NCBI RefSeq assembly: GCF_037102585.1
Contig: NW_027043825.1
Coordinates: 62,001-126,000, forward strand
DNA: 64,000 nucleotides
Source of the DNA: Saccharomycopsis crataegensis
Taxonomy: Eukaryota; Ascomycota; Saccharomycetes; Ascoideales; Saccharomycopsidaceae
Direction of reading: 5' to 3'
Under the pieces are notes generated by a model. It was not told the DNA's origin. It worked only from the letters and a program-made list of their open reading frames with translations, and searched no databases. The position numbers and the translations under genes were made by a program. Shown here one piece after another: positions 38,852 through 48,546 of this stretch. How positions within the stretch are numbered: the stretch's first letter is position 1; every line of letters starts with the position of its first letter.

Positions 38852-39056
38852 TGTTATATTACGATGCGACTAGACTAGATGTAGTTAGTCACGGGTTAGG
38901 ATTGATTTAGTAATTACTCTCTGAAGAACCAGAGATCATATATATTGAAAACTTTTCATAATCGACGACTATAATTATATACTAATGGTTATGAGCTTAT
39001 GGTTATGAGCACGTGTATCGTTGCCTATAACCAATAGCTCAAACCATACTACAACA
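38852..39056 (-). repeat. Gypsy-1 5' LTR (LTR-F)
   Basis: 205 bp with TGTTGTAG/TATAACA ends on the element strand. It contains an E-box CACGTG, a duplicated CATAACCATAAG block and TATAATTATA. It differs from the solo LTR at 43373-43577 by about two bases. Its outer end is 11 bp from tRNA-Tyr. Confidence 0.93.
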
Positions 39057-39067
39057 TTAACGATCTG

Positions 39068-39153
39068 CTCTTGGTGGCCAAGTTGGTAAGGCATCGGACT
39101 GTAAACTTCCAGCAATAATCCGCAGATCGGGTGTTCGAATCACCCCCAAGAGA
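39068..39153 (+). tRNA. tRNA-Tyr(GTA), intron 13 nt
   Basis: CTCTTGG/CCAAGAG acceptor, D arm GGCCAAGTTGG, anticodon GTA (39101-39103), intron 39105-39117, T arm GGGTGTTCGAATCACCC. Discriminator A. It ends in T6. Matches yeast tRNA-Tyr including the intron position after base 37. Confidence 0.96.
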
Positions 39154-39221
39154 ATTTTTTGCCAAAACGGTACTTACTAATAGTAATCTCTGATGCTTAT
39201 GGTATTACTTTATAATTGATA

Positions 39222-39405
39222 CAGTGGTTTCTTTTTTTATTTGTACCAACAACTGGAAAAGTTCATACCAGTGGCAAAAAATGCTTCATATCGACCCCCG
39301 GTATTTTTCGTACCATTGCACTGGGATTCATTCATACCAAACTACAAAAATATTTCATACCATTCATTACATTGTAGTTATTCGTACCATTTTACTTTAA
39401 TGGTT
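39222..39405 (+). repeat. Solo TIR of a Tc1/mariner (Cirt-like) element
   Basis: Starts TA-CAGTGGTTTC and follows the 61203-61390 terminal repeat with many substitutions (TTTGTACCAAC, TTCATACCAGTGGCAAAAAAT, CCCCCGGTATTTTTCGTACCA). No transposase and no second TIR nearby. An old remnant or a MITE-like relic. Confidence 0.7.
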
Positions 39406-39749
39406 CCAAAGCCTCTTAGTTACTTAATTTAATCAAAAAATACTCAATTTTGCAGAACTCAGCGCTCTTTTCTGTAAGGCTGCCAGTAGTGCAGACCCCC
39501 AAACATGGCTCTGATACCATAATGTCCCAAGATAACTCTAACTCTAACTATAACTTATCCGTCATTTCCAATGCGGCACCTACAGACTATCATACTTCCG
39601 CTCCGGTGAACTCTAGCAAGAATTTACAGAAAATATGGGTTACAAGTAATGGTGTTATAGCTATTTGTTTGAAATCGTCTCATTCATCTTCTAACACTCT
39701 AAGGTGTTATCAGTAAAAATGGTACGATTACGACCAGCAAAAAATATTT
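39406..39749. other. Unassigned stretch with a weak 88-codon frame
   Basis: A frame at 39450-39716 (88 codons, Ser/Asn-rich) has no recognisable domain. The internal Met at about 39522 begins MSQDNSNSNYNLS, which has the look of a Ty1-type Gag N terminus, and GCTCTGATACCA just before it resembles a tRNA 3' end. Both are too weak to assign. No LTR ends were found around it. Confidence 0.25.
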
Positions 39750-39830
39750 TGACTGGGACGGGATTCGAACCCGCGCATCCGAAGAAATCACGGCCTTAAC
39801 GTGACGCCTTAACCACTCGGCCACCCAGCC
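39750..39830 (-). tRNA. tRNA-Leu(AAG)
   Basis: Class II tRNA of 81 nt: acceptor GGCTGGG/CCCAGTC, anticodon stem TCACG/CGTGA with loop TTAAGGC (anticodon AAG), variable arm TTTCTTCGGAT, T arm CGGGTTCGAATCCCG. T6 follows on the sense strand. No intron. 23 bp downstream of tRNA-Arg in the same direction. Confidence 0.93.
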
Positions 39831-39853
39831 TATGTAAAACACTCTTTCGAGTA

Positions 39854-39927
39854 CACCGAACCTGGGACTCGAACCCAGAATCTCCTGATTAGAAGTCAGA
39901 CGCCCTAACCAATTAGGCTAGCCCGGC
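39854..39927 (-). tRNA. tRNA-Arg(TCT), copy 1
   Basis: 74 nt, GCCGGGC acceptor, D arm CTAGCCTAATTGG, anticodon loop CTTCTAA (TCT), T arm CTGGGTTCGAGTCCCAG. No intron. T4 downstream. Identical to the copy at 63117-63190. A gypsy-2 LTR starts 12 bp upstream. Confidence 0.96.
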
Positions 39928-39939
39928 TTTCTTAGTTTG

Positions 39940-39985
39940 TGTTATATTATTGGATCATGGTTGGGTTGAGTCTTGGTTACCAACG
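39940..39985 (+). repeat. Gypsy-2 LTR (LTR-E) fragment upstream of tRNA-Arg
   Basis: The TGTTATATTATTGGATC end of LTR-E, nearly identical to the gypsy-2 LTRs, cut after about 45 bp by the 5' end of a LINE-A copy. The junction shares GGT. Confidence 0.88.
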
Positions 39986-40766
39986 GTGGGTGGTATTACT
40001 TGAACTAGCGGATGACATTGAGAATACCAATGATTCAATTTCCTTAGAAGTTATGAATAGCAGCACATTCTCAGATGCTGAAAGGACAGCGTACTGGGAT
40101 TTCAGAAAAGTTCTTGGTATAAAGAAACGTACAATCAGGTTGAAGCCAATGAAGATTGGAATTGAAGATTTGAAAAATTCAATTGAAAAAGGGATTCCTG
40201 AAAAATATCAACAACACATTCCAATTAGAATTAAGGATTTTGACCATACTAAAGGAAGTAAAAAACAACGGGAAAAACAAGATGTGAACAAGATGTCAAA
40301 AACACTCATGGTCATTACTGGGGTGAATCAGAAACAAGTTGATAACTTTTGGCATAACCTCAAAAAATTCAACCAACATTTCCCGGGGAAATATCAAAAT
40401 ATTCACATCTTTCATTTGGGCATTGAAAATCACAATTACGTAAATAATCATTGTGACTATTGCAGCAAAAAATTAACCAGATATGATGAACCCCAATATG
40501 CCCCAAAGGAAATCCAATTTGAAATCATGAAGCACCATCTTATTGAATGTCCATTGGCCCAGAAACTTTGGAAAAAAATTGACTTGAATATCCCATTAAC
40601 CTGGCAAACAATCATTACCCCTGCCACCAACATGAACGAAACCAGAACGATCGATAGATATCTAGGTTTCCAACGAAAATTATCAAGATTGAAATCCAAA
40701 AGGCATTTCAATTGTCATATGGCCGTTGATTCAATGATCTTCTTGCTTGAAAGCAATATCTTTTAA
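39986..40766 (+). pseudogene. LINE-A copy g ORF2 C-terminal remnant
   Basis: About 260 codons open in frame, containing only the post-RT region and the CDYC...HHLIEC motif. No RT active site. Confidence 0.88.
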
Positions 40767-40994
40767 GCGGAGAAGAAGAAATAGGTGGGGAAAAACAAGA
40801 AAATAAAATCAAAAAAAAAAACAACAATTAAAAACCTTAAAAACGCATAAAAACATTTTTTCACAATAATAGGGTTTTTCACCATTAATGGTTTTCCCTT
40901 AACACTTTAATTTTCAAACTACATTAGGTAGTTTATGAGATATATAGTTATATAATTAATTAATATATTGAATTTTGTCTTTAAAAAAAAAAAA
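39986..40994 (+). mobile_element. LINE-A copy g, 5'-truncated (1.0 kb)
   Basis: The ORF2 C-terminus, 3' UTR (single AAAATC(A)n block) and poly(A). The 5' breakpoint lies in a gypsy-2 LTR with GGT shared at the junction, typical of 5'-truncated LINE insertions. Its poly(A) joins directly to LINE-D. Confidence 0.9.
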
Positions 40995-42770
40995 GATTCA
41001 ATACCGCCGCAAAAAAAAACCGCCGTTTGGTGACATCAGTAAAAAAATCATGAGAACCACTAGAAATAGTAATAAAGCTACCCCAAACTACTCCACCGAC
41101 CCTACTAATGATCCCCCAATCATTGAAACCCCGGTTTCTTGGGGCTCTTCATTGGATGTTGGCGCAACATCTGAAACCCCGATCCCGATAGCAAACATAA
41201 ACAAACAAGCTAAAGATCAAGATTCCGATGAAGAAATTACTGATGCAGCCGACAATACTATTAATAGTACTGTTGAAACCTTTTTAACTGCTTCAGAAGA
41301 TCCTGAAGCGGACCAAAACATGGATTCCAACGCCATTTCTACCCCAACTACCTCTCCAGCAATTAATGTTTCTTCAGTTGATTGCGATCGCAATTCTCAT
41401 GCAGCATGTGACACTGACATTGACATGCATAATCCTGTTATTCCAACCCAAGCCGTTATTTCTACTGATTTTATTAATGAAAACTCCGAAAACCAAAAAA
41501 AAATCGAAAATTCTCAAAACCCAAAAAAAAATTCTGTTTCTGTTCCTTCTGTTTCTGTTCCTTCTGTTCCTGTTCACTCTGTTCCATCTTCTACCGTCGC
41601 TTCTCCAACTACGGCCACCAATCCGGTGGCTCCAGCTGTCAATGTGACAAGACCAATCCAAACCTATGCTCAAGCCACCGCTGGAGACAAGCGCACACCT
41701 CGAGCCACTACAAACACCAATGATCCATCCTTCCAAAACGTGTTGATGAAATTTGAAAGAACTTTCAAATGGGCAAGTCACATCAAAATCCTTGACTTTA
41801 AGCACCGCGACGTATTGGAATATGCCATAAGCGAGAAACGCAAATCAGGAAAATTGTTCTCCACCTCCAATCCTGCTATTATTAAATCCAAAGAAAAACG
41901 CGAGGAACTCGTCAAGATCATGGAAATTGAAGATTTCTTCCAAAACTACACCAGTTTTAATATGACAAACGAATTCAACAGATTGAGAAACTCTAGAATC
42001 AGCTTGGAGAACTACTTGGAATTTATCATGAGCCAACAGCATCTTAAGGATATCTTAATCTACTTTAAGATCCCAAAAGATATCTTTACAGAGTTTCCTC
42101 TTGAAAAACACTTGGAATCCATCAAAAACGGACTCACTAAGTTATCCAAAGAACTTGACACTATTACACAGTCATCCAACGAACCAGATAAGGATTTGAT
42201 CATAATCAGGGAAAACTTAAAAGGGGCCCTCAACCACTTGGTTATTTTTAATAAGAAGATCTGCCTTAACTCAAACTTCATCCCAAACCCTCAGGATACA
42301 GGCTCTGATATCTTCAAGAAGGACAGAAATCTTTTAATTGAATATCTTAACATCCACCTTAAAGTTACAGTTGGAAATTATACCTACACGCCAGGGTCTT
42401 TGTTAAACACAATGAATAAGGAATCCCATTTAATTGAGATTGAAATGAATTCCGAGTTTACTGAATTTAACCGGGAAAAACTTCTTGACCATGTCTTCAA
42501 TGAATCCGGAATTGATCCATCATCCTTCTTTCCAATCAACACCGTTCACTTTACGGAAGAAGCTAGCAAAGCTGCCAGTATTGTCACTTATGGTTATATT
42601 GAAATTGACTCAGGAAAATCCCTTCCACTCTTCAATGACAAAAATTTCCGCTCCAGAGTCATCACGAAATGCGTCCACTGCACTGCATGTGGTTCCCGTG
42701 AACACACTCGTTTTGACTGAAAGACTTCATCTTGTGCCATTTGCAAGAAATTATCCCATAGGGCAAAAGA
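40995..42770 (+). mobile_element. LINE-D 5' part (relative of LINE-A)
   Basis: Follows on the poly(A) of LINE-A copy g. About 55 bp of leader, then ORF1. It is cut at the first half of the second zinc knuckle by a reversed solo LTR-B. ORF2 is absent. A separate family, with ORF1 sharing motifs but clearly diverged from LINE-A. Confidence 0.85.
41050..42720 (+). pseudogene. LINE-D ORF1, zinc-knuckle protein, truncated
   Basis: 557 codons from MRTTRNSNKAT. It shares YSTDPTNDPP near the N terminus with LINE-A, the central domain (FQNVLMKFERTFKWA) and the first knuckle CTACGSREHTRF. A TGA then replaces the last Cys codon of that knuckle. The second knuckle (CAICKKLSH) follows in frame before the LTR. 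The start codon fits the LINE-A position. Confidence 0.82.
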
Positions 42771-43052
42771 TGTTGTAGTTTTGTAACTCTAGTTACAAAA
42801 GACATTGATAACACTAATATTCAATAATATTTATTCCCTTGTTATACTTGTTTTTACTTGTTAACTATCTAAATTATATAAAGGACAAACTCAGACTATG
42901 GGGGGCATGGCCCATATTTATATTAATCTCAATGGGTTCTAGAAGGTTCCATAAGCTCTAGAATGTTCCATGGAATTCTAGAAGGTTCCATAAGTTCTAG
43001 AAGGTTCCATGAACAATGACTAACCACATAACTTTGGATTGCCAACTCAACA
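42771..43052 (-). repeat. Solo copia LTR-B (4 HSE units)
   Basis: A 282-bp LTR in reverse orientation with four HSE-type units and intact TGTTGAG/CAACA ends. The flanks (AAAGA and GTTGT) do not form a duplication, and the sequences on the two sides come from different elements, so a rearrangement passed through this LTR. Confidence 0.92.
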
Positions 43053-43325
43053 GTTGTCAAATTCAAAATCAAATAGACCAGTGCTATGGTTTTATCTCAG
43101 ATGGCACCACACATCTTTGATTTCCATAACACAAACCCATGAATCAAACTAAGAAAAATCAATAAAATAATAATAGTAAATTAATAAAAACCAAGTAAAA
43201 AATAAACCAAATACTATTAACTGGGAAACAAAATTCGAATGAATGAATGAATGAATTGTATATTAACGAGTCACAGAGGTTCTAAATAACATGCAAGCCG
43301 GGCATTTCATCAAAATTCAATTTCG
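43053..43325 (-). other. Repeat X (LINE 5'-leader-like), copy 1
   Basis: No gene. The 43240-43305 part is repeated reversed at 63668-63735 (GAAATGCCCGGCTTGCA, TTTAGAACCTCTGTGACTCG, then an (ATTC)n microsatellite). The 63.7-kb copy leads into a LINE ORF1-like start, so this may be the 5' leader of a LINE family. The rest, 43053-43235, is A/T-rich with nothing recognised. Confidence 0.45.
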
Positions 43326-43365
43326 TAACCAGGACTCAACCCAACCATGATCTGATAATATAACA
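43326..43365 (-). repeat. Gypsy-2 LTR (LTR-E) end fragment
   Basis: AACCAGGACTCAACCCAACC...ATAATATAACA, 40 bp, slightly diverged. It lies between repeat X and a solo LTR-F. Confidence 0.75.
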
Positions 43366-43372
43366 AAAAATC

Positions 43373-43577
43373 TGTTATATTACGATGCGACTAGACTAGA
43401 TGTAGTTAGTCACGGGTTAGGATTGATTTAGTAATTACTCTCTGAAGAACCAGAGATCATATATATTGAAAACTTTTCATAATCGACGACTATAATTATA
43501 TACTAATGGTTATGAGCTTATGGTTATGAGCACGTGTATCGTTGCTTATAACCAATAGCTCAAACCATACTATAACA
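43373..43577 (-). repeat. Solo gypsy-1 LTR (LTR-F)
   Basis: 205 bp, complete ends, about two bases different from the LTR at 38852-39056. No target duplication of its own (AAATC against AAACA). Together with the LTR at 48554 it formed a head-to-head LTR pair before gypsy-2 inserted between them. Confidence 0.92.
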
Positions 43578-43579
43578 AA

Positions 43580-43909
43580 TGTTACACTCTGCTTCTTGTC
43601 GATGATTGTTCTCGACCAAGAAGATTCAAATTAGGTGATCACAAAGATGATTCTTTCTCTAAACTAAATAAAGGTGAAAATAAGAGGAATGTTGAATCCT
43701 TAAATAAATAAAATGATTGAAACTAATAATGGGGTGTTGGACCCGTTCTCGGAATAAAAGACTAAAACATAAGGAGGTACGACAAGGATAAGAGATAAGC
43801 TGTGGGACATAAGGTAATACCTCGATGAGGTAATGCAGATCATGGTTTCGTATGGTACCATACCGTTGGTAACCAAGACTCAACCCAACCATGATCCAAT
43901 AATATAACA
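43580..43909 (-). repeat. Gypsy-2 3' LTR (LTR-E)
   Basis: 330 bp, TGTTATATTATTGG...GTGTAACA on the element strand. Seems identical to 48217-48546. Confidence 0.95.
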
Positions 43910-46900
43910 TTATCCCCCCTCGGAGAATGAGTCGTCTCGATCATTATTATTAGCCAAAAAGTCATCAAGCTCGTCGAGGAGTGTAATCCGTTTCTCATGG
44001 GGAATTAAACGGATCCAAGTTTCGGGGACAGGCACTGGGTCTGCCTTCCCTGGGTACATGACAAGGGCGTAGTCCTTTTCGAGATCAACAATCATTTGGA
44101 TTTCCGATATGTTTTCCTTGTACCACGGGTCGCTTTCCACTTCTGGTAGTATCATGTGGATAGCGTGATATTTCCTCACCCATTGTATATTGGTAGTAAT
44201 TATCTTCCTGCTTGAGACTTGGATTTGGAAGGCGGTGTTATTTAGTACCTTGACGATTTTATACGGACCTTGGAATGGCGTTAAGAACTTTTGCTTGCTA
44301 CTTCGGGCTGTTCTGAACGCGTGGCGGTGTAATAACACATATTCTCCTTCCTTATACTCCACATCGGAGCGATTTCTATTCACCTTCGCTGTTGTCTCCT
44401 TTTGAGTATCGGCTAATTGTACTTGAATTGATTCCAAGATCCTTTCTTGCCGATGAACAAATTCGTACCCCCCAATCATAGAGTCATCACCAATCGCGGT
44501 GGCCAATGGAATATCATGAATGATTTGCCAATATCTTGGATGATATCCCAAATCAGCAAAAAACGGCGTCGTCCTAATAGCCAGTTGATACTGAGAGTTG
44601 TAGGCAAACTGTGCCATGCCCAAGTACTTAGACCATTCAGTCGCGTGAGAAGCAGCCAACGTTCTCATCAATTGAACCAATACCCTGTTGAGTCGTTCGG
44701 TCTGGCCATCTGTCTCGGGGTGGCCAGTGGTCGAGAGATCCTGGGAAACACCTAACATTTTGGTAAGGGTCTTCCACATGTGACTGATGAAGAGTGGGTC
44801 TCGATCAGAAATGATGGACATTGGAAGGCCATGGTCTCGGACAACATAATCCATAAATAAATTAGCAACCGCTTCGGCATCATCGGTTTTCTTATGAGGC
44901 ACGAACACTGCTCTTTTGGTGAGTCTATCCACCACCACGAATATTGAATCGAATCCGCGACTCGGAGTAAAACCTGTTATAAAATCCATAGTAAGGTTAG
45001 ACCATCTCTGGGCAGGAATCGTTGGGGTTTGTAGCATTCCTTCCGGGCGTCTATTCGTGGGTTTTACCTTCGTACAAATATCACACTTCTTGACAAACAG
45101 GGCAATCGTCTTAAGCATCTTAGGCCAGTAGAACCCACTCTCCTGTAACTGATATAGCATCTTGGTCGTACCCATATGAAGCGCAGCCTCGGCCGTGTGG
45201 ACGCCTTGCAATAACCGGTATCTGGTTTTCCCTCCAGGCACACAAAGCCGGGGTTTGTCCATCGGAGTCATTTGGTAAATGATTTGTCGGCGTCCTGCCA
45301 ACTCAGCAAACTGATACCGTTGAATAATGGATTTTAGTTCTTTCGGACACTCTAATTCCCCGTCAAGGACCTTCCACAATTCGGAAAAATAAGCATCAGC
45401 CTTATATTCGTCTTCACCAACCGAGTCAATAATCATGGCATTGATTTTCATTCGCGATAAAGCATCAGCAGCTTTATTGGTAACTCCGGGACGGTATTTC
45501 ACCGTAAAGTTAAAGTCCGCAATGAAATCTTGCCATCTGAGCAATCTTTGATTGCCTTCATTCTTGGCGGAATTGAGGTAGGTGAGGGAATGATGGTCAG
45601 TTACCACTTCAAATGGAGCGACGAGGTAGTGACGCCACTTCTTCAATGACTCAATGATGGCTAGAAGTTCCTTCTCCCTGACTGGGTACCTAAGTTGGGC
45701 CCCGATAAGGCCCTTCGAAAAGTAGGCCACCACGCCCTCTGTTTTCCCATTCGGGGCCACATGTTCCAACACGGCGCCTAAAGTAAAACCAGAGGCATCG
45801 GTTGTGACTCGGAGTGGCTTGGTACTGTCGAAATTCATAAGGACCGGAGCAGAAATCAATTTCCGCTTTAACTCGCCAACCGCGTTCTTTACCTCGTCAC
45901 TGTATTCTATCTTCCCGTTGACATATTGATGGACAGGGCGGGCTAATTCGGCAAAGTGCTCAATAAAACGGCGGTAATAACTGGCTAATCCTATAAAAGA
46001 ATGAGCTTCTTCCGGGGTGGATACCGTAAATCGTTGGATAGCTTCAATTTTCCCAGGCTCCACATGAACACCGGCGGCATCGATCTGGTAACCAAGGAAC
46101 GAGACTTTAGCCAAAAAGAATTCTGATTTGCGTTTGCTAATAATTAAACCAGCTTTTTGGAGGGTAGATATCACAGCATCGATATGCTTACGATGCTCGG
46201 CCTCACTTGTGCTGAAAATCAATACGTCGTCTAGGTAGACGACGCAAAATTCTTCAAGCGGTAAGAGTAATTCATTCATAGCCAGTTGGAACGTGGCAGG
46301 AGCATTCGTGAGGCCAAACGGCATGCAATTCCAACCGTATTGGCCAAACGGCGTGACCATGGCGGTTTTGTGCCGATCAGCTGGGCTGATGGCGATTTGA
46401 TGATAACCGGAAACCAAATCAAGCTTGGAAAATATTTTGGCGTTCTTGATGAGGTCGAGTAGGTCATCTATTCTTGGTAGTGGAAATCTTGACTTGATAG
46501 TTATCTCATTTAAGTCTCGGTAATCCACGCAGAGCCGTTTCGTTCCATCCTTCTTCTTAACAAAAAGCACTGGGGCGCCATAAGGAGACGCAACCGGAAA
46601 TATTAACTTTTGCCGGAGTAGTTCATTAATCTGCGTCTTGAGCTCGGCTCGATCTTGAGGTGAGAGTCGGTATGGAGCTTTGAATGGTGCCTTGGAGTCG
46701 CTCAATACATGTATCTCGTGTTTGACTCCAGTGAAGTTAGATCCTCCTTCTGGTAACTTCAATTGGAAAACATCTGCATATTGTTTAAAAATCTCTTCTT
46801 CTTTTGTAGTTCGAACTCTTTCTTGTTCGTTAGTCACGTGGTCATCCGCGACCATTTTGACCAAAGCCAAATAACAATCAGTTGACTTACTCTTTAAGAG

Positions 46901-47380
46901 CCGGTTAGTCTCCTCAGCTGATAGGAGATTTAGAGTAAGCAGGTTATTGGTTTGATTTTTGTTCTCTTTAATTTCTTGAAACAATGGTAACAATTCCTGA
47001 TAAAATTGTATGAAAAAAGGGAGTCCTAAAATGACTTCCTGGTCTACGTTCTGGGTGACGAACCCTCTGAAGTTGTAATCGATCTGACATGTATTGCGTG
47101 ATATACACATGTCAACATTGGACCAATAAGCCAACCGTTCATGTGGCTTTCCAAAGGCGTCAAACACTCGACGACTTCTTTTTAACGGAATTTCTTGTAG
47201 TCCCAACTTTTCCATGGTGCTCTTTTTAATGTAATTAGCAGTTGCACCACAGTCTAATAGGGCGGTTACATTGATTGAACCTACCTTAACATTCATAGTA
47301 ATGAGTGGTAGATTGAGAGGGTCAGCAGTAGTGGTAATACTAGCCAACACAACGGGCTCTGGGTTGTGTCGGCTTACCAA
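43910..47380 (-). CDS. Gypsy-2 Pol (protease, RT, RNase H, integrase)
   Basis: 1156 codons overlapping the end of gag by 7 bp in another frame, the arrangement for which Ty3-type elements use ribosomal frameshifting. Order: protease LLDCGATANYI near residue 37, RT with RLCVDYRDLNE, LDLVSGYHQI and YLDDVLIFS, RNase H with TTDASGFTLGAVL and YFSKGLIGAQLRYPVREKE, and integrase with HHCC (H...C-DIC) and the core DFITG, SDRDPLF, GHPETDGQTERLNR. A C-terminal extension beyond the GPYKIVKVL block has no chromodomain that I can see. Confidence 0.92.
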   Translation of the reverse strand: MVSRHNPEPVVLASITTTADPLNLPLITMNVKVGSINVTALLDCGATANYIKKSTMEKLGLQEIPLKRSRRVFDAFGKPHERLAYWSNVDMCISRNTCQIDYNFRGFVTQNVDQEVILGLPFFIQFYQELLPLFQEIKENKNQTNNLLTLNLLSAEETNRLLKSKSTDCYLALVKMVADDHVTNEQERVRTTKEEEIFKQYADVFQLKLPEGGSNFTGVKHEIHVLSDSKAPFKAPYRLSPQDRAELKTQINELLRQKLIFPVASPYGAPVLFVKKKDGTKRLCVDYRDLNEITIKSRFPLPRIDDLLDLIKNAKIFSKLDLVSGYHQIAISPADRHKTAMVTPFGQYGWNCMPFGLTNAPATFQLAMNELLLPLEEFCVVYLDDVLIFSTSEAEHRKHIDAVISTLQKAGLIISKRKSEFFLAKVSFLGYQIDAAGVHVEPGKIEAIQRFTVSTPEEAHSFIGLASYYRRFIEHFAELARPVHQYVNGKIEYSDEVKNAVGELKRKLISAPVLMNFDSTKPLRVTTDASGFTLGAVLEHVAPNGKTEGVVAYFSKGLIGAQLRYPVREKELLAIIESLKKWRHYLVAPFEVVTDHHSLTYLNSAKNEGNQRLLRWQDFIADFNFTVKYRPGVTNKAADALSRMKINAMIIDSVGEDEYKADAYFSELWKVLDGELECPKELKSIIQRYQFAELAGRRQIIYQMTPMDKPRLCVPGGKTRYRLLQGVHTAEAALHMGTTKMLYQLQESGFYWPKMLKTIALFVKKCDICTKVKPTNRRPEGMLQTPTIPAQRWSNLTMDFITGFTPSRGFDSIFVVVDRLTKRAVFVPHKKTDDAEAVANLFMDYVVRDHGLPMSIISDRDPLFISHMWKTLTKMLGVSQDLSTTGHPETDGQTERLNRVLVQLMRTLAASHATEWSKYLGMAQFAYNSQYQLAIRTTPFFADLGYHPRYWQIIHDIPLATAIGDDSMIGGYEFVHRQERILESIQVQLADTQKETTAKVNRNRSDVEYKEGEYVLLHRHAFRTARSSKQKFLTPFQGPYKIVKVLNNTAFQIQVSSRKIITTNIQWVRKYHAIHMILPEVESDPWYKENISEIQMIVDLEKDYALVMYPGKADPVPVPETWIRLIPHEKRITLLDELDDFLANNNDRDDSFSEGG

Positions 47381-48192
47381 TTTTTTGGCCCTTCAACCAT
47401 GGCAATATCTTGGAAAGGTTCTTCGTCCCTTAAGTCTGCGGATTTAATAGCGGCTTGAGCATCACGAAGTTTTGAGCACTGATGGACCATGTGTCCTTCC
47501 TCCTGACATAAGTAGCAGCGCAAAACCCTTCTTGGGCCCCTTGGACCCCTAGGTCCTTGGGATTGAGGCAATGCGTTGATACGGGTCCTCTTCGGAGGGG
47601 TCTCCCTCATGCTTGATCGGTATGATGGTTGGGTCCGAGTACCAGCAAAAACCTTCATCGCCAAGGGCGCGCCGAACGAAGCCATATCGAGGATGTCAGC
47701 ATAACGTTGAGCCTCCATAAAACCGCGGGGCTCCTTAGCGACAACATGAATTCTCATGTCTCTCTTGAGCCCCTGTACGTAGGTGGCCAAGAGATGGGCG
47801 GGGTTTGGGCTGTCTAATTGATTAACCAAACGGTCGAAGCTCCGATTGTAGGCGTTGACGGACGTGGTTTGGGACAATTCTGCGAGTTGATTGAGAAGCA
47901 TCTGCTGGAAGTTTGCAGGTAAAAAGTAGGCTCTGAAACTGGTGAGCATGTCACTGAGATCGGAATCGGTTGACTTTTCATCAGCCGTGGCTAAAAACTT
48001 CGCATACCAGGTCATCGCATCCCCCCGGAGTTTCACCGAAATCAAAAGGAGTTTTTCCTCTCGGGATCCGGATAGTTTGGGCATAATAATCTTAAAGTGA
48101 TCCATCCAAGAGAGAATCAACGATAGGTCGTCGGATCCGTCGTAGACCGGCATGTTGTTCAACAACAACTTTTCGCGTTCCGCGTTATTCAT
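47374..48192 (-). CDS. Gypsy-2 Gag
   Basis: 272 codons, with a capsid-like region (DHFKIIMPKLSGSREEKLLLISVKL... style Ty3/gypsy Gag) and one C-terminal CCHC knuckle, CYLCQEEGHMVHQC. It starts 24 bp from the LTR, just past the primer site. Small compared with the LINE ORF1 proteins and similar in size to Ty3 Gag. Confidence 0.9.
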   Translation of the reverse strand: MNNAEREKLLLNNMPVYDGSDDLSLILSWMDHFKIIMPKLSGSREEKLLLISVKLRGDAMTWYAKFLATADEKSTDSDLSDMLTSFRAYFLPANFQQMLLNQLAELSQTTSVNAYNRSFDRLVNQLDSPNPAHLLATYVQGLKRDMRIHVVAKEPRGFMEAQRYADILDMASFGAPLAMKVFAGTRTQPSYRSSMRETPPKRTRINALPQSQGPRGPRGPRRVLRCYLCQEEGHMVHQCSKLRDAQAAIKSADLRDEEPFQDIAMVEGPKNW

Positions 48193-48195
48193 TTT

Positions 48196-48214
48196 AAACC
48201 TAGTGGTGCTACCA
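48196..48214 (-). other. Gypsy-2 primer-binding site (initiator tRNA-Met 3' end)
   Basis: TGGTAGCACCACTAGGTTT on the element strand, 2 bp from the LTR and the same as in gypsy-1. The two gypsy families have otherwise unrelated LTRs. Confidence 0.75.
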
Positions 48215-48216
48215 AA

Positions 48217-48546
48217 TGTTACACTCTGCTTCTTGTCGATGATTGTTCTCGACCAAGAAGATTCAAATTAGGTGATCACAAAGATGATTCTTTCTCTAAA
48301 CTAAATAAAGGTGAAAATAAGAGGAATGTTGAATCCTTAAATAAATAAAATGATTGAAACTAATAATGGGGTGTTGGACCCGTTCTCGGAATAAAAGACT
48401 AAAACATAAGGAGGTACGACAAGGATAAGAGATAAGCTGTGGGACATAAGGTAATACCTCGATGAGGTAATGCAGATCATGGTTTCGTATGGTACCATAC
48501 CGTTGGTAACCAAGACTCAACCCAACCATGATCCAATAATATAACA
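48217..48546 (-). repeat. Gypsy-2 5' LTR (LTR-E)
   Basis: 330 bp, apparently identical to the 3' LTR. It is followed by ACAAA, the second copy of the target duplication. Confidence 0.95.

Larger units (their letters stand above)
28352..39056 (+). repeat. Left arm of a 10.7-kb inverted duplication
   Basis: Contains most of LINE-C, the gypsy-1 LTR it interrupts, and the gypsy-1 element up to the end of its 5' LTR. The same parts recur reversed at 48554-59214, including the identical LINE-C/LTR junction (poly(A) joined to GGATTGATTT), with few substitutions. A shared insertion point shows a segmental duplication rather than two independent insertions. Confidence 0.88.
34137..39056 (-). mobile_element. 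Gypsy-1 element copy 1 (Ty3-like), LTR split by LINE-C
   Basis: Ty3/gypsy element on the minus strand: 5' LTR 38852-39056, primer site, one long gag-pol frame, purine tract GACGGGGGGAAT, then a 3' LTR in two parts (34137-34279 and 27104-27154) separated by LINE-C. The coding region looks whole. The two LTRs differ from each other at several positions, and the 5' LTR resembles the solo LTR at 43373 more than its own partner, suggesting LTR exchange. Its 5' LTR ends 11 bp upstream of tRNA-Tyr. Confidence 0.92.
43580..48546 (-). mobile_element. Gypsy-2 element (Ty3-like), looks whole
   Basis: A 4967-bp element with two apparently identical 330-bp LTRs, flanked by ACAAA (43575-43579 and 48547-48551). 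iMet primer site, overlapping gag and pol frames, and a purine-rich run (GAGGGGGGATAA) before the 3' LTR. LTR identity and the clean duplication make it one of the youngest elements here. Unlike most gypsy-2 LTRs in this window it lies between two LTR-F copies, not beside a tRNA. Confidence 0.94.

Noticed and set aside
39450-39716. 88-codon frame between tRNA-Tyr and tRNA-Leu as a host gene or Ty1 Gag
   Set aside because: Low complexity, no LTR or primer site properly placed, and no similarity I can name; kept only as an unassigned stretch.
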